64,000 nt of DNA, taken from Hyphomicrobiales bacterium (GTDB taxonomy: Bacteria > Pseudomonadota > Alphaproteobacteria > Rhizobiales > Rhizobiaceae). Below are positions 7,912 to 17,588 of the stretch, in pieces (position 1 is the stretch's first letter; every line of letters starts with the position of its first letter). A program made the translations under genes and the position numbers. The DNA is taken from positions 1 to 64,000 of the forward strand of contig UCNG01000011.1 in assembly GCA_900473915.1 (NCBI GenBank). Direction: 5' to 3'. The notes beneath the pieces are model-generated. The model had not been told where the DNA came from, made no database searches, and saw only the letters and a program-made list of their open reading frames with translations.

Positions 7912-9333
7912 ATGGATCATTCGGCCTCTAAAATTGACGCTACATGGGAGGAAAACACCGGTCTGGGTACCACGCGGATCGAGTGGATCGAACTGGTCGG
8001 CGGCTTGCCGGAAGAACATTCGCTCCTCCTTCGCGATCTGATCGGCCGTCACCGCGAACAGTTCGTCGACGTGTTCTATGACCGCCTAATGAGCAATCGC
8101 GATGCGGCAACTTTCCTGTCCCAGAAAATGGTCCAGGAGCGCCTGCACAATTCGCTGAGCGACTGGCTTCTGAAAATGTTCGAGAGAACCGCCGACGATG
8201 TCGACGCATTCATTCGTGAACAGCGCAAGGTTGGCGAAGTCCATGCCCGAATTGACGTGCCGATCCATGTTGTCATGCAGGGCGCGCGCCTGCTCAAGAA
8301 CGAGATCGTTCGTCAGTTGAAGCTCGAAGTTGCCCCCCGCGAGGTTCTGGCGCGTCTGATCGTGCATGTCAGCAATGCAATCGACATTGCGATTGAAATA
8401 ATGAGCCAGTCCTTCGTGAAAGACGCGCGCGAAAGCGCCCAGACAGACGAAGCCTATCGGGCTTTTACGCTGAGCCATGATTTTCCGCTTGAGCGCGAAT
8501 CGCAGCGTGCCGCACTCATGGAATGGAGTCAGTCGCTCCTCTTCAATCTCTACGGCAATCCCGACACGCCGCTTCACCCGCTCGCAAGCTCTGACTTCGG
8601 GTTGTGGTTGCAACATAAAGCCGATCTCATGTTTTCCAATTCCTCGACCCTGGAGAACATCCGCCGAAATGCAGAACATATCGACCATGTGCTCCTCCCG
8701 GCCATCAACAGTGCCCGCAAGGATAACCCGACGGAACTCGCATCCTCTCTGTCACTGTTCCAGACCAAGATCGGAGAAGTGAAGTTTCTGCTGTCCGAAT
8801 TGTTTCAGGCGGCAGCGGCCATGGAAACGGGTCGCGATCCGCTGACACGGGCACTCAATCGTCGTTTCATGCCCTCAATCCTGACCCGCGAGGTGCGCAT
8901 GGCATCCCAAAAGGCAATGGATTTAAGCCTTCTGATGATCGATATTGATCACTTCAAGAACATCAACGACACGTACGGCCACAGCAGTGGCGATGCGGTT
9001 CTTCAACAGGTGGCCGAAACAATCCTTTCGCTCTGCCGCCCGAGCGATTTCGTGTTCCGCTATGGCGGTGAAGAATTTCTGGTCGCACTTGTCGAAGCAG
9101 ACGCAGACAAGGCGTTTGCAATCGGCGAGGAACTGCGCAGACAAATAGCCCAACAGCCGATGAAACTGCCCGATGGCGCACATCAGTCTGTAACCTTGTC
9201 CATCGGTATCGCGGCGTTCAACGGCCATCCGGACTACAGCCACCTTGTGAACGCCGCTGACCGGGCGCTCTATCGGGCCAAGCAGGGAGGCCGTAATCGC
9301 TGCGAAAAGGAAGTGCCGCTCGCGATTCATTGA
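7912..9333 (+). CDS. Globin-coupled sensor diguanylate cyclase
   Basis: 473 residues. The N-terminal about 170 residues are a sensor globin with the proximal haem His at 111 (KVGEVHARIDVP). A helical middle domain follows, then a GGDEF domain with GGEEF at 385-389 (FRYGGEEFLVAL) and the inhibitory-site motif RPSD five residues before it. It should make c-di-GMP from GTP under control of oxygen or another haem ligand. ATG 7912 follows AAGGAACGGG. With pleD it is one of two cyclase genes in the window. Confidence 0.9.
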   Translation: MDHSASKIDATWEENTGLGTTRIEWIELVGGLPEEHSLLLRDLIGRHREQFVDVFYDRLMSNRDAATFLSQKMVQERLHNSLSDWLLKMFERTADDVDAFIREQRKVGEVHARIDVPIHVVMQGARLLKNEIVRQLKLEVAPREVLARLIVHVSNAIDIAIEIMSQSFVKDARESAQTDEAYRAFTLSHDFPLERESQRAALMEWSQSLLFNLYGNPDTPLHPLASSDFGLWLQHKADLMFSNSSTLENIRRNAEHIDHVLLPAINSARKDNPTELASSLSLFQTKIGEVKFLLSELFQAAAAMETGRDPLTRALNRRFMPSILTREVRMASQKAMDLSLLMIDIDHFKNINDTYGHSSGDAVLQQVAETILSLCRPSDFVFRYGGEEFLVALVEADADKAFAIGEELRRQIAQQPMKLPDGAHQSVTLSIGIAAFNGHPDYSHLVNAADRALYRAKQGGRNRCEKEVPLAIH

Positions 9334-9391
9334 TCGGAGAGGCATTTTGACATCTGGCGGTTAAGCTACAAAACCGCCATATGCTGCCATC

Positions 9392-10159
9392 ATGATGAAC
9401 AGTTCCGCATCTCCTGTTTCCGAAAACACCCCACAAAAGCCGCGCGAACGCGACGCGCTGGAAGCGCATTTCCTGCCGCAACAGGCAGATGCTCCGCCTG
9501 TAGACTGGGTCATCGCAGAGGGGCTGACGGACTATGAGGAAGCCCTGGCTTTTATGGAAGCGCGTGTGCAGGCCATTCGGGAAGGCACTGCAAACGAACT
9601 TGTATGGCTGGTCGAACATCCCTCGCTTTACACGGCAGGAACAAGCGCCAATGCAAGCGATCTGTTGACACCAGACAGCCTGCCCGTCTTCAACACGGGG
9701 CGCGGCGGTGAGTATACCTATCACGGGCCGGGCCAGCGCGTGGCTTATGTGATGCTCGACCTGAAACGCCGCCGCGAGGATGTGCGTGCCTTCGTGACGG
9801 CGCTCGAACAATGGATCATCGAGAGCCTTGCCGAGTTCAACATCAAAGGCGAACGGCGTGAGGATCGCGTTGGCGTATGGGTAACGCGGCCTGAAAAGCC
9901 TCGGCTCGCCAGTGGCGGCATGTGCGAAGACAAGATCGCGGCTATCGGCATCCGCCTCAGGCGCTGGGTAAGCTTTCATGGCATTGCCATCAATGTCGAG
10001 CCCGATCTCGGCCATTATTCCGGCATCGTACCATGCGGAATCTCGGAACATGGCGTTACCAGCCTAGTCGATCTCGGCTTGCCAGTGACGATGGACGACA
10101 TGGATGTCGCGCTTGGAAAGGCATTTGAGACGGTCTTCGGCCCGCGTCAGCCCAAATAA
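9392..10159 (+). CDS. lipB: Octanoyl-[ACP]:protein N-octanoyltransferase
   Basis: 255 residues. LipB moves octanoyl from acyl-carrier protein onto lipoyl domains, the first step of lipoate assembly. Motifs visible: EHPSLYTAG, the substrate loop [12 protein letters not shown], catalytic Lys 181 ([10 protein letters not shown]) and Cys 215 ([14 protein letters not shown]). An N-terminal extension of about 40 residues precedes the family core, as in other Rhizobiales. ATG 9392 and ATG 9395 are both possible. Convergent with the DMT permease, 7 bases apart. Confidence 0.95.
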   Translation: MMNSSASPVSENTPQKPRERDALEAHFLPQQADAPPVDWVIAEGLTDYEEALAFMEARVQAIREGTANELVWLVEHPSLYTAGTSANASDLLTPDSLPVFNTGRGGEYTYHGPGQRVAYVMLDLKRRREDVRAFVTALEQWIIESLAEFNIKGERREDRVGVWVTRPEKPRLASGGMCEDKIAAIGIRLRRWVSFHGIAINVEPDLGHYSGIVPCGISEHGVTSLVDLGLPVTMDDMDVALGKAFETVFGPRQPK

Positions 10160-10166
10160 CTCTGCC

Positions 10167-11096
10167 TCAAGCCACCGGCTGGGCTTTCAAGCGACGCTCG
10201 CGCATGAAAACATAGAAGCCTGATCCGACGATGATTACGATACCGAGCCATTTCGATGGCGTCGGAAAATCGCCGAATACGATCAGGCCAACCAGAACCG
10301 CATTGACGATTTCAAGATACTGGAATGGGGCCAGCATGGATGCCGGTGCCAGTTTGAACGCTTGCACGACCATCAAGTGGCTAACGGTTCCGATCGTCCC
10401 AAGAAGGAAGAGAAGCAGCCAGGGTTGGATGCCGTTCGGCAAGCCAAAACTCAGGTCACCAAGCCCCGCTGCGGTTCCATAAATCATGGCGAGACCTGCA
10501 AACATCCAGCCGCCTACACCTGCATAAAACTGCATTACAAGCGGGCTTTCCTTCGCACCATATTTGCGGTTCAAAATCAGATAGATAGCAAAGGTTACGG
10601 CGGTTGCCAGCGGCAGAAGCGAGACGGCGCCGAAAATCTCGAAACTCGGCTGGATCACGATCATCGTGCCGATGAGACCGATGCCAACGGCACTGAATCT
10701 TCTCCAGCCTACTTTTTCCTTCAGGAAAATTGCCGAGAACAGCGTCAGAATAAGCGGTTCGGCAAAGAAGACGGCCATCGCATCTGCCAGAGGCATATAC
10801 TTGACTGCTGTAAAAAAGCAGAGCCCGCCAAACCCCATCAATGCGCCGCGAATGAGATTGCCTGCCAGATGCTGTGTTCGCAACGCAGCAACACCGCCGA
10901 CGATCAGCAAGATGAAGAACATCAGCCAGCATTGAACGAAAAAGCGCATGAAGGTGACGGTGGCCGGAGGCATATGGTCTGCCATGGCGAGCCACTTGCC
11001 GATGGCATCCATCAAAGGCAGCAGAAGCACCGAAAGCACCATGATCGCCATGCCTTTTACGTGCGCTTCCATGCCGCCTGTTGCGCTGCTCTGCAT
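10167..11096 (-). CDS. DMT-superfamily (EamA) permease
   Basis: 309 residues with about ten hydrophobic segments arranged as two EamA repeats (MAIMVLSVLLLPLMDAIGKW, then AVTFAIYLILNRKYGA in the second half), the usual size for this inner-membrane family. EamA proteins export amino acids, nucleosides or other metabolites or act as precursor uptake systems; the substrate cannot be read from sequence. Alternative starts at the Met at residue 9 or 16 are possible. Confidence 0.85.
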   Translation of the reverse strand: MQSSATGGMEAHVKGMAIMVLSVLLLPLMDAIGKWLAMADHMPPATVTFMRFFVQCWLMFFILLIVGGVAALRTQHLAGNLIRGALMGFGGLCFFTAVKYMPLADAMAVFFAEPLILTLFSAIFLKEKVGWRRFSAVGIGLIGTMIVIQPSFEIFGAVSLLPLATAVTFAIYLILNRKYGAKESPLVMQFYAGVGGWMFAGLAMIYGTAAGLGDLSFGLPNGIQPWLLLFLLGTIGTVSHLMVVQAFKLAPASMLAPFQYLEIVNAVLVGLIVFGDFPTPSKWLGIVIIVGSGFYVFMRERRLKAQPVA

Positions 11097-11404
11097 TTCA
11101 AACTCTCGGTATGTGGATGTTCCCCGCTATGCCTCTATGCGAACTGCCGCGGCGTTTCCATCCAATTTGCTTGGAAATGTCCTCCTCGTTTGACTTTCGA
11201 CCGCTTTCTGGTGCAAATCAGCTTCGTTCTGAACAAAACCCTTTGAAAAAGCCGTGTGCAAATGGAACGTAAGGCGAACTTTAGTCGCCTTTCGCGAGCG
11301 CGCGTGGCATCATTCAAGTGATTCGCGAACAGTATTTTCCGGTCTTTGGCGAGCAGGCTCGACAGCGGCCTCCTGAAATTCAGATAGAGAGCTTTTCGGA
11401 ACAG
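11097..11404. other. Divergent intergenic region upstream of parE
   Basis: Contains promoters for the divergent permease and parE, not individually placed. A stem-loop AAGGCGA (11271-11277)/TCGCCTT (11285-11291) lies in the likely parE leader. No further gene seen. Confidence 0.3.
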
Positions 11405-13510
11405 ATGGACGATAGCAACGATCTCTTCTCGAGAGTAGTTAACAATGCCCGAGAACGGGAACAGGGGCGGCAAGTTGAAAAACCTGCGTCGCCGCAACCT
11501 GTTGCGCAGCCGGTGGCATCGCCGTCGCTTTCTGTTCCAAAACCGGTAACGGCCAAGGCGCCACCTGCTTCATCTGCAGGCGACGACTATAACGCATCGT
11601 CCATCCGCGTTCTGGAGGGGCTGGAACCAGTGCGCCTGCGTCCTGGCATGTATATTGGAGGCACGGACGAAAAGGCTCTGCATCACCTCTTTGCGGAAGT
11701 CATCGACAACTCGATGGACGAAGCAGTGGCAGGACATGCCAATTTCATCGAAGTCAGTTTCGATGCCGACGGATTTGTCACGGTTTCGGACAATGGACGC
11801 GGCATTCCAGTGGATGAACATCCGCAGGTACCTGGAAAATCCACCCTCGAAGTCATCATGACAAAGCTCCATGCCGGCGGCAAATTCGATGGCAAGGCTT
11901 ATGAAACGTCAGGCGGTCTGCATGGCGTCGGCGTTTCGGTGGTAAACGCCCTTTCTGACGTGCTGGAAGTTGAAGTCGCTCGCAATCGTCGTCTTTACCG
12001 CCAGCGTTTCTCGCGCGGCATTCCGCAGGGCGGGCTGGAAGATGTCGGCGAAGTACATAACCGTCGCGGCACCCGGGTCCGTTTTCACCCGGACCCTGAT
12101 ATTTTCGGCAAGACGGCACAATTTGATCCGCACCGTCTTTATCGCATGGCGCGGTCGAAAGCCTATCTTTTCGGCGGGGTTGAAATCCGCTGGAACTGCG
12201 ATCCTTCCCTGCTCGACCCGAAGAAGGAAACGCCTGAGAAGGCCGTTTTCCACTTTCCCGGCGGCCTGAAAGACTATCTCGAAGCATCGCTCGGCAAGGA
12301 ACATCAGGTTACACGCGAGGTTTTCGCAGGCAAGACCGAGAAGCAGGGCGGTCATGGTGCTGTCGAGTGGGCAGTTTCGTGGTTTGGCGGCGACGGCTTC
12401 GTTCACTCCTATTGCAACACCATCCCGACCGGCGATGGCGGCACCCATGAGGCGGGCCTGCGCATTGCCCTGACGCGCGGACTGAAAGCCTATGCGGAAC
12501 TCACCAACAATAAGCGTGCCTCGATCATTACCACTGACGACGTGATGGTGTCGGCGGCGGGCATGCTGTCGGTTTTTATCCGCGAGCCGGAATTTGTCGG
12601 CCAGACCAAGGACAAGCTGGCGACTGTCGAAGCGCAGCGCATCGTGGAAAATGCAATCCGCGATCCGTTCGATCACTGGCTGACGGCTTCGCCGCAAGAA
12701 GCGTCCCGCCTGCTGGAATGGGTGATCGACCGCGCAGACGAGCGTTTGCGCCGCCGCCAGGAAAAAGAGACCGTCCGCAAAAGCGCAACGCGCAAGCTGC
12801 GCCTGCCGGGAAAGCTTGCCGATTGCACGCAAAACGCAGCCGCCGGTGCAGAACTATTTATTGTCGAAGGTGACTCGGCAGGTGGTTCGGCCAAGCAAGC
12901 ACGCAATCGCGCCAATCAGGCCATTTTGCCGTTGCGCGGCAAGATTCTGAACGTTGCCAGCGCAGGACGCGAGAAGCTGACGGCGAACCAGCAGATCGCC
13001 GATCTCATTCAGGCTCTCGGCTGCGGCACCCGCAAGAACTATCGGGAAGACGATCTGCGCTACGATCGCGTCATCGTCATGACCGATGCTGACGTCGACG
13101 GTGCGCATATTGCGTCCCTGCTCATCACATTCTTCTATCAGGAGATGCCGGACCTGATCCGCAACGGCCATCTCTATCTGGCAGTGCCTCCGCTTTTCCG
13201 ACTGAGCCAAGGCGGCAAGGTCGCCTATGCGCGCGATGAAGCCCATAAGGATGAGCTTTTGCGCACCATGTTCACCGGGCGTGGCAAGGTGGAAATAGGC
13301 CGCTTCAAAGGCCTTGGCGAAATGCGCGCCGAACAGCTCAAGGAAACGACCATGGACCCGAAGAAGCGCACGCTTCTGCGTGTCCAGGTAGACGAAGAAT
13401 ATGTCGATGAAACCCGCAATACCGTCGATGAACTGATGGGCACCAAGCCGGAAGCCCGTTTCCGCTTCATTCAGGACCGTGCGGCTTTTGTCGAAGAACT
13501 GGATATTTAA
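11405..13510 (+). CDS. parE: DNA topoisomerase IV subunit B
   Basis: 701 residues from ATG 11405 (MDDSNDLFSRV); a frame start at 11318 would add 29 residues without family support. ATPase (GHKL) motifs: EVIDNSMDEA, VSDNGRGIPV, GGLHGVGVSVVNALS; transducer region; Toprim signature IVEGDSAGGSAKQ and DADVDGAHI; C-terminal GRFKGLGEM. ParE with ParC decatenates chromosomes after replication. The first about 85 residues are a Pro/Ala-rich lead before the core, typical for alphaproteobacterial ParE. parC is not in the window. A gyrB identity is less likely because of the length and lack of the GyrB insertion. Confidence 0.93.
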   Translation: MDDSNDLFSRVVNNAREREQGRQVEKPASPQPVAQPVASPSLSVPKPVTAKAPPASSAGDDYNASSIRVLEGLEPVRLRPGMYIGGTDEKALHHLFAEVIDNSMDEAVAGHANFIEVSFDADGFVTVSDNGRGIPVDEHPQVPGKSTLEVIMTKLHAGGKFDGKAYETSGGLHGVGVSVVNALSDVLEVEVARNRRLYRQRFSRGIPQGGLEDVGEVHNRRGTRVRFHPDPDIFGKTAQFDPHRLYRMARSKAYLFGGVEIRWNCDPSLLDPKKETPEKAVFHFPGGLKDYLEASLGKEHQVTREVFAGKTEKQGGHGAVEWAVSWFGGDGFVHSYCNTIPTGDGGTHEAGLRIALTRGLKAYAELTNNKRASIITTDDVMVSAAGMLSVFIREPEFVGQTKDKLATVEAQRIVENAIRDPFDHWLTASPQEASRLLEWVIDRADERLRRRQEKETVRKSATRKLRLPGKLADCTQNAAAGAELFIVEGDSAGGSAKQARNRANQAILPLRGKILNVASAGREKLTANQQIADLIQALGCGTRKNYREDDLRYDRVIVMTDADVDGAHIASLLITFFYQEMPDLIRNGHLYLAVPPLFRLSQGGKVAYARDEAHKDELLRTMFTGRGKVEIGRFKGLGEMRAEQLKETTMDPKKRTLLRVQVDEEYVDETRNTVDELMGTKPEARFRFIQDRAAFVEELDI

Positions 13511-13530
13511 CCTGAACCGCTTGTTCCTAT

Positions 13531-13573
13531 GAACGGCAATTCGCAAGCGCGGTGCCGTTCATTTTCTTTTTCA
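13531..13573 (+). terminator. parE terminator
   Basis: GAACGGCA (13531-13538) pairs with TGCCGTTC (13553-13560), followed by ATTTTCTTTTTC. It is placed 20 bases after the parE stop. Confidence 0.7.
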
Positions 13574-13607
13574 AGAAGACTGATTAAGCCATTGTTAGAA
13601 TAAATCT

Positions 13608-13790
13608 TTAAGCTTTCACATCAATACCAAGCTTGGCTTGAATTTCCTCAATCGACTCCTTGACGAAGAATGTTTGTTCCGTGCTCAGCGTCACAATGCG
13701 CGTGCCCGTTCCATAAGTATTGTAGCAGAGAACATGATTGAAATTCACGGCGAGCTTCTCGCCGTTCACTTCCGTCAGCATGATCCACAT
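13608..13790 (-). CDS. FlbD-like small protein (60 aa)
   Basis: Start ATG 13790 has an AGGAGG site; the longer frame to 13853 is not supported. The protein (MWIMLTEVNGEKLAVNF, LSTEQTFFVKESIEEIQAKL) follows the short beta-rich pattern of FlbD-type proteins: I-x-LT-x-x-NG, then VKES-x-x-E-x-x-x-K. FlbD family members sit near flagellar genes in other phyla; here no flagellar gene is nearby, so only the fold-level resemblance is claimed. Confidence 0.6.
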   Translation of the reverse strand: MWIMLTEVNGEKLAVNFNHVLCYNTYGTGTRIVTLSTEQTFFVKESIEEIQAKLGIDVKA

Positions 13791-13871
13791 CGCTTGCCCT
13801 CCTCCTGATGTATCCACTCTCAAGAAGGATAGGCGCGACAGAACGTTCGGCAATGGTTGCGCAAGCTGGCT

Positions 13872-14360
13872 TCAGAGCTTTGTGCGCATTCTCACCTTCC
13901 CGACGGTTTTGCTGAAACTTTCGGACCACTCCTCTCCCTGCCATTCGATCTGGAAACCAGCTTTTTTATAAAGATTGATCGCAGGGAGATTATCCGCATG
14001 CGTGCCGATTACCGCTTCATCAAAGCCGTTGAGGAGGATTTGCGCCACCAGCGCGTCGAGCAGCTGCGTACCGATCCTCTGCCCGTGATGAGGCGGATCG
14101 ACCCATAGATCGGAAATGTAATTGCTTTGGGGAACTCTCGTGCCCCAGCCAGCGACGATCCCGCCGCGTTCAGCGACAAGAACGCCATCCACATTCTCTT
14201 GCAGATCGCGCAGGAACTTCACCTCGAGAGCTTCTTGGTTCTTCGAGGTCAGTTCAACATCGCGAGCCGCAATCCGCCAAGCCCTGACCGCCAATGCGGC
14301 CATAGAAACAAATTCGCCGGGGAAGCCCCGGCGAATAAGAAGTTCGGATTTTACCACCAC
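13872..14360 (-). CDS. GNAT-family N-acetyltransferase
   Basis: 162 residues. The acetyl-CoA loop is [21 protein letters not shown] (pattern V-x-P-x-x-x-x-x-G-x-G/T), followed by [18 protein letters not shown], the hallmark of the motif-B end of GNAT enzymes. The start overlaps the last 10 bases of gatA, so the two are probably co-transcribed. It acetylates an amine; substrate unknown. Confidence 0.85.
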   Translation of the reverse strand: MVVKSELLIRRGFPGEFVSMAALAVRAWRIAARDVELTSKNQEALEVKFLRDLQENVDGVLVAERGGIVAGWGTRVPQSNYISDLWVDPPHHGQRIGTQLLDALVAQILLNGFDEAVIGTHADNLPAINLYKKAGFQIEWQGEEWSESFSKTVGKVRMRTKL

Positions 14361-15832
14361 TTTTCCGGGGTAAAGCGCCCGGCAGCCTGTTCGATAGCAT
14401 GAGCAGCCTGAAACAAAGTCTCTTCCTCGAACGGACGCCCGATCAGCTGAAGGCCGAGCGGCAGGCCCTTGTCATTGATACCGGCAGGCACGGCAATACC
14501 CGGCAAACCGGCCATATTGACCGTTACCGTGAAGATGTCATTGAGGTACATCTTGACCGGATCGTTGGCGAGTTCCTCATCGGCAAGGCCAAAGGCAGCC
14601 GAAGGCGTCGCCGGTGTCAGGATCGCATGGACGCCCTTGGCGAATACGTCTTCAAAGTCCTTCTTGATCAATGTCCGCACCTTCTGCGCACGCAGATAAT
14701 AGGCGTCGTAATAGCCTGCGGATAGAACATAGGTGCCGATCATGATGCGGCGCTTGACTTCCTTGCCGAAGCCAGCCGCACGGGTCTGTTCGTACATATC
14801 GGCAATGTCCTTGCCAGGCACGCGCAGGCCATAACGCACACCGTCATAACGGGCGAGATTCGAAGATGCTTCCGCAGGCGCTACAATATAGTAGGCGGCG
14901 AGCGCATATTTCGTGTGCGGCAGCGAAATATCGACAATTTCGGCACCGGCATCTTTCAGATACTGAACGCCCTTCTGCCAAAGTTCCTCGATCTCATCCG
15001 GCATGCCGTCGACCCGATATTCCTTCGGAATGCCGATCTTCATGCCCTTGAGCGACTTGCCGAGAGCTGCTTCGTAATCCGGAACAGGCAGATCGACGGA
15101 CGTGGTGTCCTTGAGATCAAGCGAAGCCATGGATTTCAGCAGAATGGCGGCATCGCGCACGTCGCGGGCAATGGGGCCAGCCTGATCGAGCGAGGATGCG
15201 AAGGCCACTGTTCCCCAACGCGACACGCGGCCATAGGTAGGCTTGATTCCAACCGTGCCGGTGAACGCTGCTGGCTGACGAATCGAGCCGCCCGTATCGG
15301 TTGCGGTAGCGCCAGCGCAAAGTTGCGCAGCAACGGCAGCAGCCGAACCGCCTGACGAACCGCCCGGCACCAAATCGGCATTGGAACCATTTGCGCGCCA
15401 CGGGTTTTTCACCGGACCATAAAAGGAGGTTTCATTGGACGAGCCCATGGCGAATTCGTCCATGTTGAGCTTGCCCAGCATGACCGCGCCGTCAGCCCAC
15501 AGATTGGCGGTAACGGTCGATTCATATTCCGGCTTGAAACCGTCAAGAATATGCGAGCAGGCCTGCGTGTGTACGCCTTTGGTCGCGAAAAGATCCTTGA
15601 CGCCGAGCGGAATACCTTCCAGTGCGCCCGCTTCGCCTTTGGCAATGCGTTCATCTGAAGCCTTGGCCATCGAACGCGCCTGATCGTGGGTTACTTTCAC
15701 GTAAGCATTGATCGCTTCATTCGCGGAATCGATAGTGGAAAGATAGGCATCGGTGAGTTCGGTCGCGGTGATGGCCTTGGCCTTCAGCTTGTCGCGCGCC
15801 TCGGCAATGGTCAGTGCGGTCAGTTCGCTCAT
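14351..15832 (-). CDS. gatA: Asp/Glu-tRNA amidotransferase subunit A
   Basis: 493 residues. Amidase-signature enzyme: catalytic Lys in [10 protein letters not shown], Ser-cis-Ser motif [12 protein letters not shown], nucleophile Ser in [10 protein letters not shown]. GatA hydrolyses glutamine to supply ammonia for conversion of Glu-tRNA(Gln) (and Asp-tRNA(Asn)) to the amidated form; it works with GatC (next upstream) and GatB, which is not in the window. ATG 15832 (MSELTALT) has GGA before it; TTG 15838 lies two codons upstream. Confidence 0.97.
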   Translation of the reverse strand: MSELTALTIAEARDKLKAKAITATELTDAYLSTIDSANEAINAYVKVTHDQARSMAKASDERIAKGEAGALEGIPLGVKDLFATKGVHTQACSHILDGFKPEYESTVTANLWADGAVMLGKLNMDEFAMGSSNETSFYGPVKNPWRANGSNADLVPGGSSGGSAAAVAAQLCAGATATDTGGSIRQPAAFTGTVGIKPTYGRVSRWGTVAFASSLDQAGPIARDVRDAAILLKSMASLDLKDTTSVDLPVPDYEAALGKSLKGMKIGIPKEYRVDGMPDEIEELWQKGVQYLKDAGAEIVDISLPHTKYALAAYYIVAPAEASSNLARYDGVRYGLRVPGKDIADMYEQTRAAGFGKEVKRRIMIGTYVLSAGYYDAYYLRAQKVRTLIKKDFEDVFAKGVHAILTPATPSAAFGLADEELANDPVKMYLNDIFTVTVNMAGLPGIAVPAGINDKGLPLGLQLIGRPFEEETLFQAAHAIEQAAGRFTPEKWW

Positions 15833-15885
15833 TGTCAAATCCTGTCAGTGCGCCGAAACGGCGCTTTCGTGCATTGCGGAAAGGT

Positions 15886-16173
15886 TTATTCAACAACCTT
15901 CGGCACGACGAAGAAATTTTCTTCCGTTACCGGTGCATTGGCCACCACTGCGGCGGCAATACCGCCATCCGTTACCTTGTCCTCGCGCATGCGCATGTCC
16001 ATCGGTGTAACGGATGTCATTGGCTCGATACCATCGACATTGACTTCATTCAGTTGTTCGACAAAGCCAAGAATGGCATTAAGTTCGCCAGTCATGCGTT
16101 CGGCATCGTCATCGCTGACGGCGATACGCGCCAGATGCGCGACGCGCTTGACGGTAGAAATATCGACGGACAT
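15886..16173 (-). CDS. gatC: Asp/Glu-tRNA amidotransferase subunit C
   Basis: 95 residues. It shows the GatC pattern [20 protein letters not shown]...[25 protein letters not shown] near the N terminus and a short C-terminal belt ([13 protein letters not shown]). GatC wraps GatA and GatB and is needed for complex folding. It lies 53 bases upstream of gatA and is read in the same direction, a gatCA operon that continues into the GNAT gene. Confidence 0.96.
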   Translation of the reverse strand: MSVDISTVKRVAHLARIAVSDDDAERMTGELNAILGFVEQLNEVNVDGIEPMTSVTPMDMRMREDKVTDGGIAAAVVANAPVTEENFFVVPKVVE

Positions 16174-16267
16174 CCTGTTCTCCGCAAATGCTTGTAGGGG
16201 CAGCTATACACCGCCCCTGAAAATTCCTTTACCGGCTATAACGGCGCGCTTCTTCAAGCGCAACAAT

Positions 16268-16981
16268 TTAAGCTTCGAAGCTGTGAACCGTTCCTGCCGG
16301 ATCGGTCAGCACTTTCGTTTCCAGATGATCGGCCATTCCGGCGACAAACTTTTCAGCCGTCTGATCGATAATAGGGAACGAGCCGTAATGGCAGGGCAAT
16401 ACGGTTGTGAAGTTGAAATAGCGCTGGCAGGCAAGAGCGGCGACCGCACCGCCCATGGTAAACCGATCACCGATGGGAACAATCCCGATTTCTGGCTGAT
16501 GAAGCTCATTGATCAGCCCCATATCCGAGAAAATATCCGTGTCGCCCATATGGTAGAGTGTCGGTGCATCCTCAAAATGGAACACCAGACCATTCGGGTT
16601 GCCAAGTGCTTGCGACACACCGTTTTCCGTCAGCATTGCCGAGGAATGAAGTGCATTGACGAATGTGACGGTAAAGCCGCTATGCGCCAGAGTGCCGCCC
16701 GTATTGCCGGGATCGAGCTTTTCCACGCCCTGACTGCCAAGCCAGCTCGCAAGATCGGCATTGGCGATAACCGTCGCGCCGTGTTCCTTGGCAATTGCTA
16801 CCGTATCGCCCACATGATCACCATGGCCGTGCGTCAGCGCGATATGGGTTGCACCCTTGGTTGCTTCCTTAAAATCTATGCCTTTTGCACCGGGGTTTCC
16901 GTTCAGGAATGGATCGATGAGAATAACGGCTTTTGCAGTTTCAACGCGGAAGGCGGCGTGGCCAAGCCATGTAAGTTTCAT
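16268..16981 (-). CDS. UPF0173 metal-dependent hydrolase
   Basis: 237 residues from ATG 16981 (GAGGAGAG ahead); the frame extends to 17074 but [14 protein letters not shown] is the conserved family N terminus. It is a metallo-beta-lactamase fold protein: [10 protein letters not shown] metal site, GDTDIFSDM, and PCHYGSF near the C terminus. It is related to the UlaG/YtkL group. The physiological substrate is unknown. Divergent from ruvX. Confidence 0.9.
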   Translation of the reverse strand: MKLTWLGHAAFRVETAKAVILIDPFLNGNPGAKGIDFKEATKGATHIALTHGHGDHVGDTVAIAKEHGATVIANADLASWLGSQGVEKLDPGNTGGTLAHSGFTVTFVNALHSSAMLTENGVSQALGNPNGLVFHFEDAPTLYHMGDTDIFSDMGLINELHQPEIGIVPIGDRFTMGGAVAALACQRYFNFTTVLPCHYGSFPIIDQTAEKFVAGMADHLETKVLTDPAGTVHSFEA

Positions 16982-17090
16982 AAACTCTCTCCTCAATCTC
17001 TGTTTCCGGCTCGATTTAGTGTTTGCGAACAGATATGACGCCAATAAAGTTGAAGGCAATAGAAACCACTTCAAAATCCGATGAGGACCG

Positions 17091-17588
17091 ATGGCTGTCG
17101 TTGAAATCGAGGAAATTCCGTCGCTGCTTCAGCCCGGAAACACCATTGCAGGACTGGATTTGGGAACCAAGACCATCGGTCTCGCAGTGTCGGATCTCGG
17201 CCTTTCCTTCGCGCATCCCCGCCCTGTCATCAAACGGGTGAAATTTTCCATCGACGCACAGGTGCTTCTGAAAGCGCTAGACGCAGACAAGGTCGGCGTT
17301 ATCGTCATCGGGTTGCCGATGAATATGGACGGAACATCCGGTCCCCGCGTTCAGGCCACACGGGCATTTGTGCGCACCATGCAGCCTCTGACCGACTTGC
17401 CCTTTGTGTTCTGGGATGAACGTCTGTCGACCGTCGCCGCCGAACGGGCGCTGATTGGCATGGATGTCTCTCGGGGCAAGCGGGCCGAACGGATTGATTC
17501 GGCCGCTGCTTCCTTCATTCTCCAAGGCGCGCTTGACCGCCTGCATAGCATCAGGCAGTCGGCATCCGACGATTACGACGCCGGATAA
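17091..17588 (+). CDS. ruvX: Putative pre-16S rRNA nuclease / Holliday junction resolvase-like protein (YqgF)
   Basis: 165 residues with an RNase H-like fold: [15 protein letters not shown] (first catalytic Asp), [29 protein letters not shown] (second acidic motif) and [15 protein letters not shown] (third Asp). It has a short N-terminal extension of about 17 residues. YqgF trims the 5' end of 16S rRNA in E. coli. Its 3' end overlaps the convergent acyl-CoA dehydrogenase gene by 16 bases. Confidence 0.93.
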   Translation: MAVVEIEEIPSLLQPGNTIAGLDLGTKTIGLAVSDLGLSFAHPRPVIKRVKFSIDAQVLLKALDADKVGVIVIGLPMNMDGTSGPRVQATRAFVRTMQPLTDLPFVFWDERLSTVAAERALIGMDVSRGKRAERIDSAAASFILQGALDRLHSIRQSASDDYDAG